Source: Mameliella sp. MMSF_3455 (GTDB taxonomy: Bacteria > Pseudomonadota > Alphaproteobacteria > Rhodobacterales > Rhodobacteraceae). Taken from it: 64,000 nt of DNA. Shown one piece after another: positions 63,924 through 64,000 of the stretch. Position numbers and translations under genes: made by a program. How positions within the stretch are numbered: position 1 is the first letter of the stretch; each line of letters begins with the position of its first letter. Location of the stretch: NCBI RefSeq assembly GCF_030733205.1, contig NZ_JASHJL010000014.1, forward strand, positions 1-64,000. Direction: 5' to 3'. The notes beneath the pieces were generated by a model. That model was not told the origin of the DNA and did not search any database. It saw only the letters and a list, made by a program, of their open reading frames with translations.

Positions 63924-64000
63924 TACGGCGGCTGTCCCTTCGGGGAAGCCAGCCGGGTGGCAGGTGGAGATCAACCATCTGCCGCACCGCCATCAGATCA

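Overview
The window is a 64 kb piece of a high-GC alphaproteobacterial chromosome, almost certainly from the Rhodobacteraceae/Roseobacteraceae. The grounds are gene content and order seen mainly in that group: glnD-murJ-trpS, rsmI-yraN-gshB, a DUF2927 lipoprotein, COQ9, an rpoH2-type sigma factor and DUF1127, with strong GC codon bias. I see no rRNA, tRNA, CRISPR array, insertion sequence, phage or integrase. Nearly everything reads as vertically inherited core or near-core genome, densely packed, with many 1-16 bp gene overlaps.

Layout. 1-6.9 kb: a secreted orphan protein, a DUF3228 protein, then a seven-gene minus-strand run (65-aa membrane protein, diverged XpaC-like protein, 29-aa membrane microprotein, XpaC, TelA, DUF2927 lipoprotein, YdjI-like SPFH protein with a GYF_2 tail). 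6.9-13.7 kb: RNA modification and housekeeping (rluB, tadA, rluE, arylamine N-acetyltransferase, hemF, a degenerate SDR, an RsmC-like methyltransferase, clpS, a HAD hydrolase). 13.9-19.6 kb: a D,D-carboxypeptidase with SPOR tail, a DUF900 hydrolase, rpsU, COQ9 and a quinone oxidoreductase. 19.6-25.1 kb: a DUF2189 membrane protein, divergent hemC/hemE, a YeeE/YedE transporter, and a VTT protein overlapping a secreted protein. 25.2-31.8 kb: a cupin with a DddW-like metal-site pattern, MFS and MATE transporters, a haem/flavin reductase coupled to a 31-aa microprotein, prmA and DUF1127. 32-34.4 kb: ruvCAB. 34.5-44.3 kb: trpS, a rhomboid without its catalytic residues, a degenerate PLD-like protein, murJ, glnD and an LppC lipoprotein. 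44.3-49 kb: rsmI, yraN, gshB, an esterase and comM. 49-58 kb: a GST with an unusual Cys-containing tail, rpoH2, chaN, coaBC, dut, a membrane-anchored MoeB-like E1, an M3 peptidase and a TraB/GumN protein. 58-64 kb: a DUF2161 nuclease-fold protein, a DMT transporter, L-lactate dehydrogenase, a DedA protein, and groESL behind a CIRCE operator.

Themes. Three stress circuits are visible. groESL carries HrcA/CIRCE control. rpoH2 has an upstream element resembling the alphaproteobacterial RpoE (singlet-oxygen) promoter. The TelA/XpaC/SPFH operon looks like an envelope-stress or toxic-compound module related to Bacillus YdjI and Ter-associated genes. That operon is the best candidate here for an incompletely described system: it combines two XpaC paralogues, two very small membrane proteins, a lipoprotein with a zincin-like HExxxQ motif and a flotillin-like scaffold. 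Tetrapyrrole synthesis (hemC, hemE, hemF) is spread over 13 kb.

Limits. Functions are assigned from motifs and remembered family features, without database searches. Regulatory elements come from reading the sequence by eye and are tentative unless stated.
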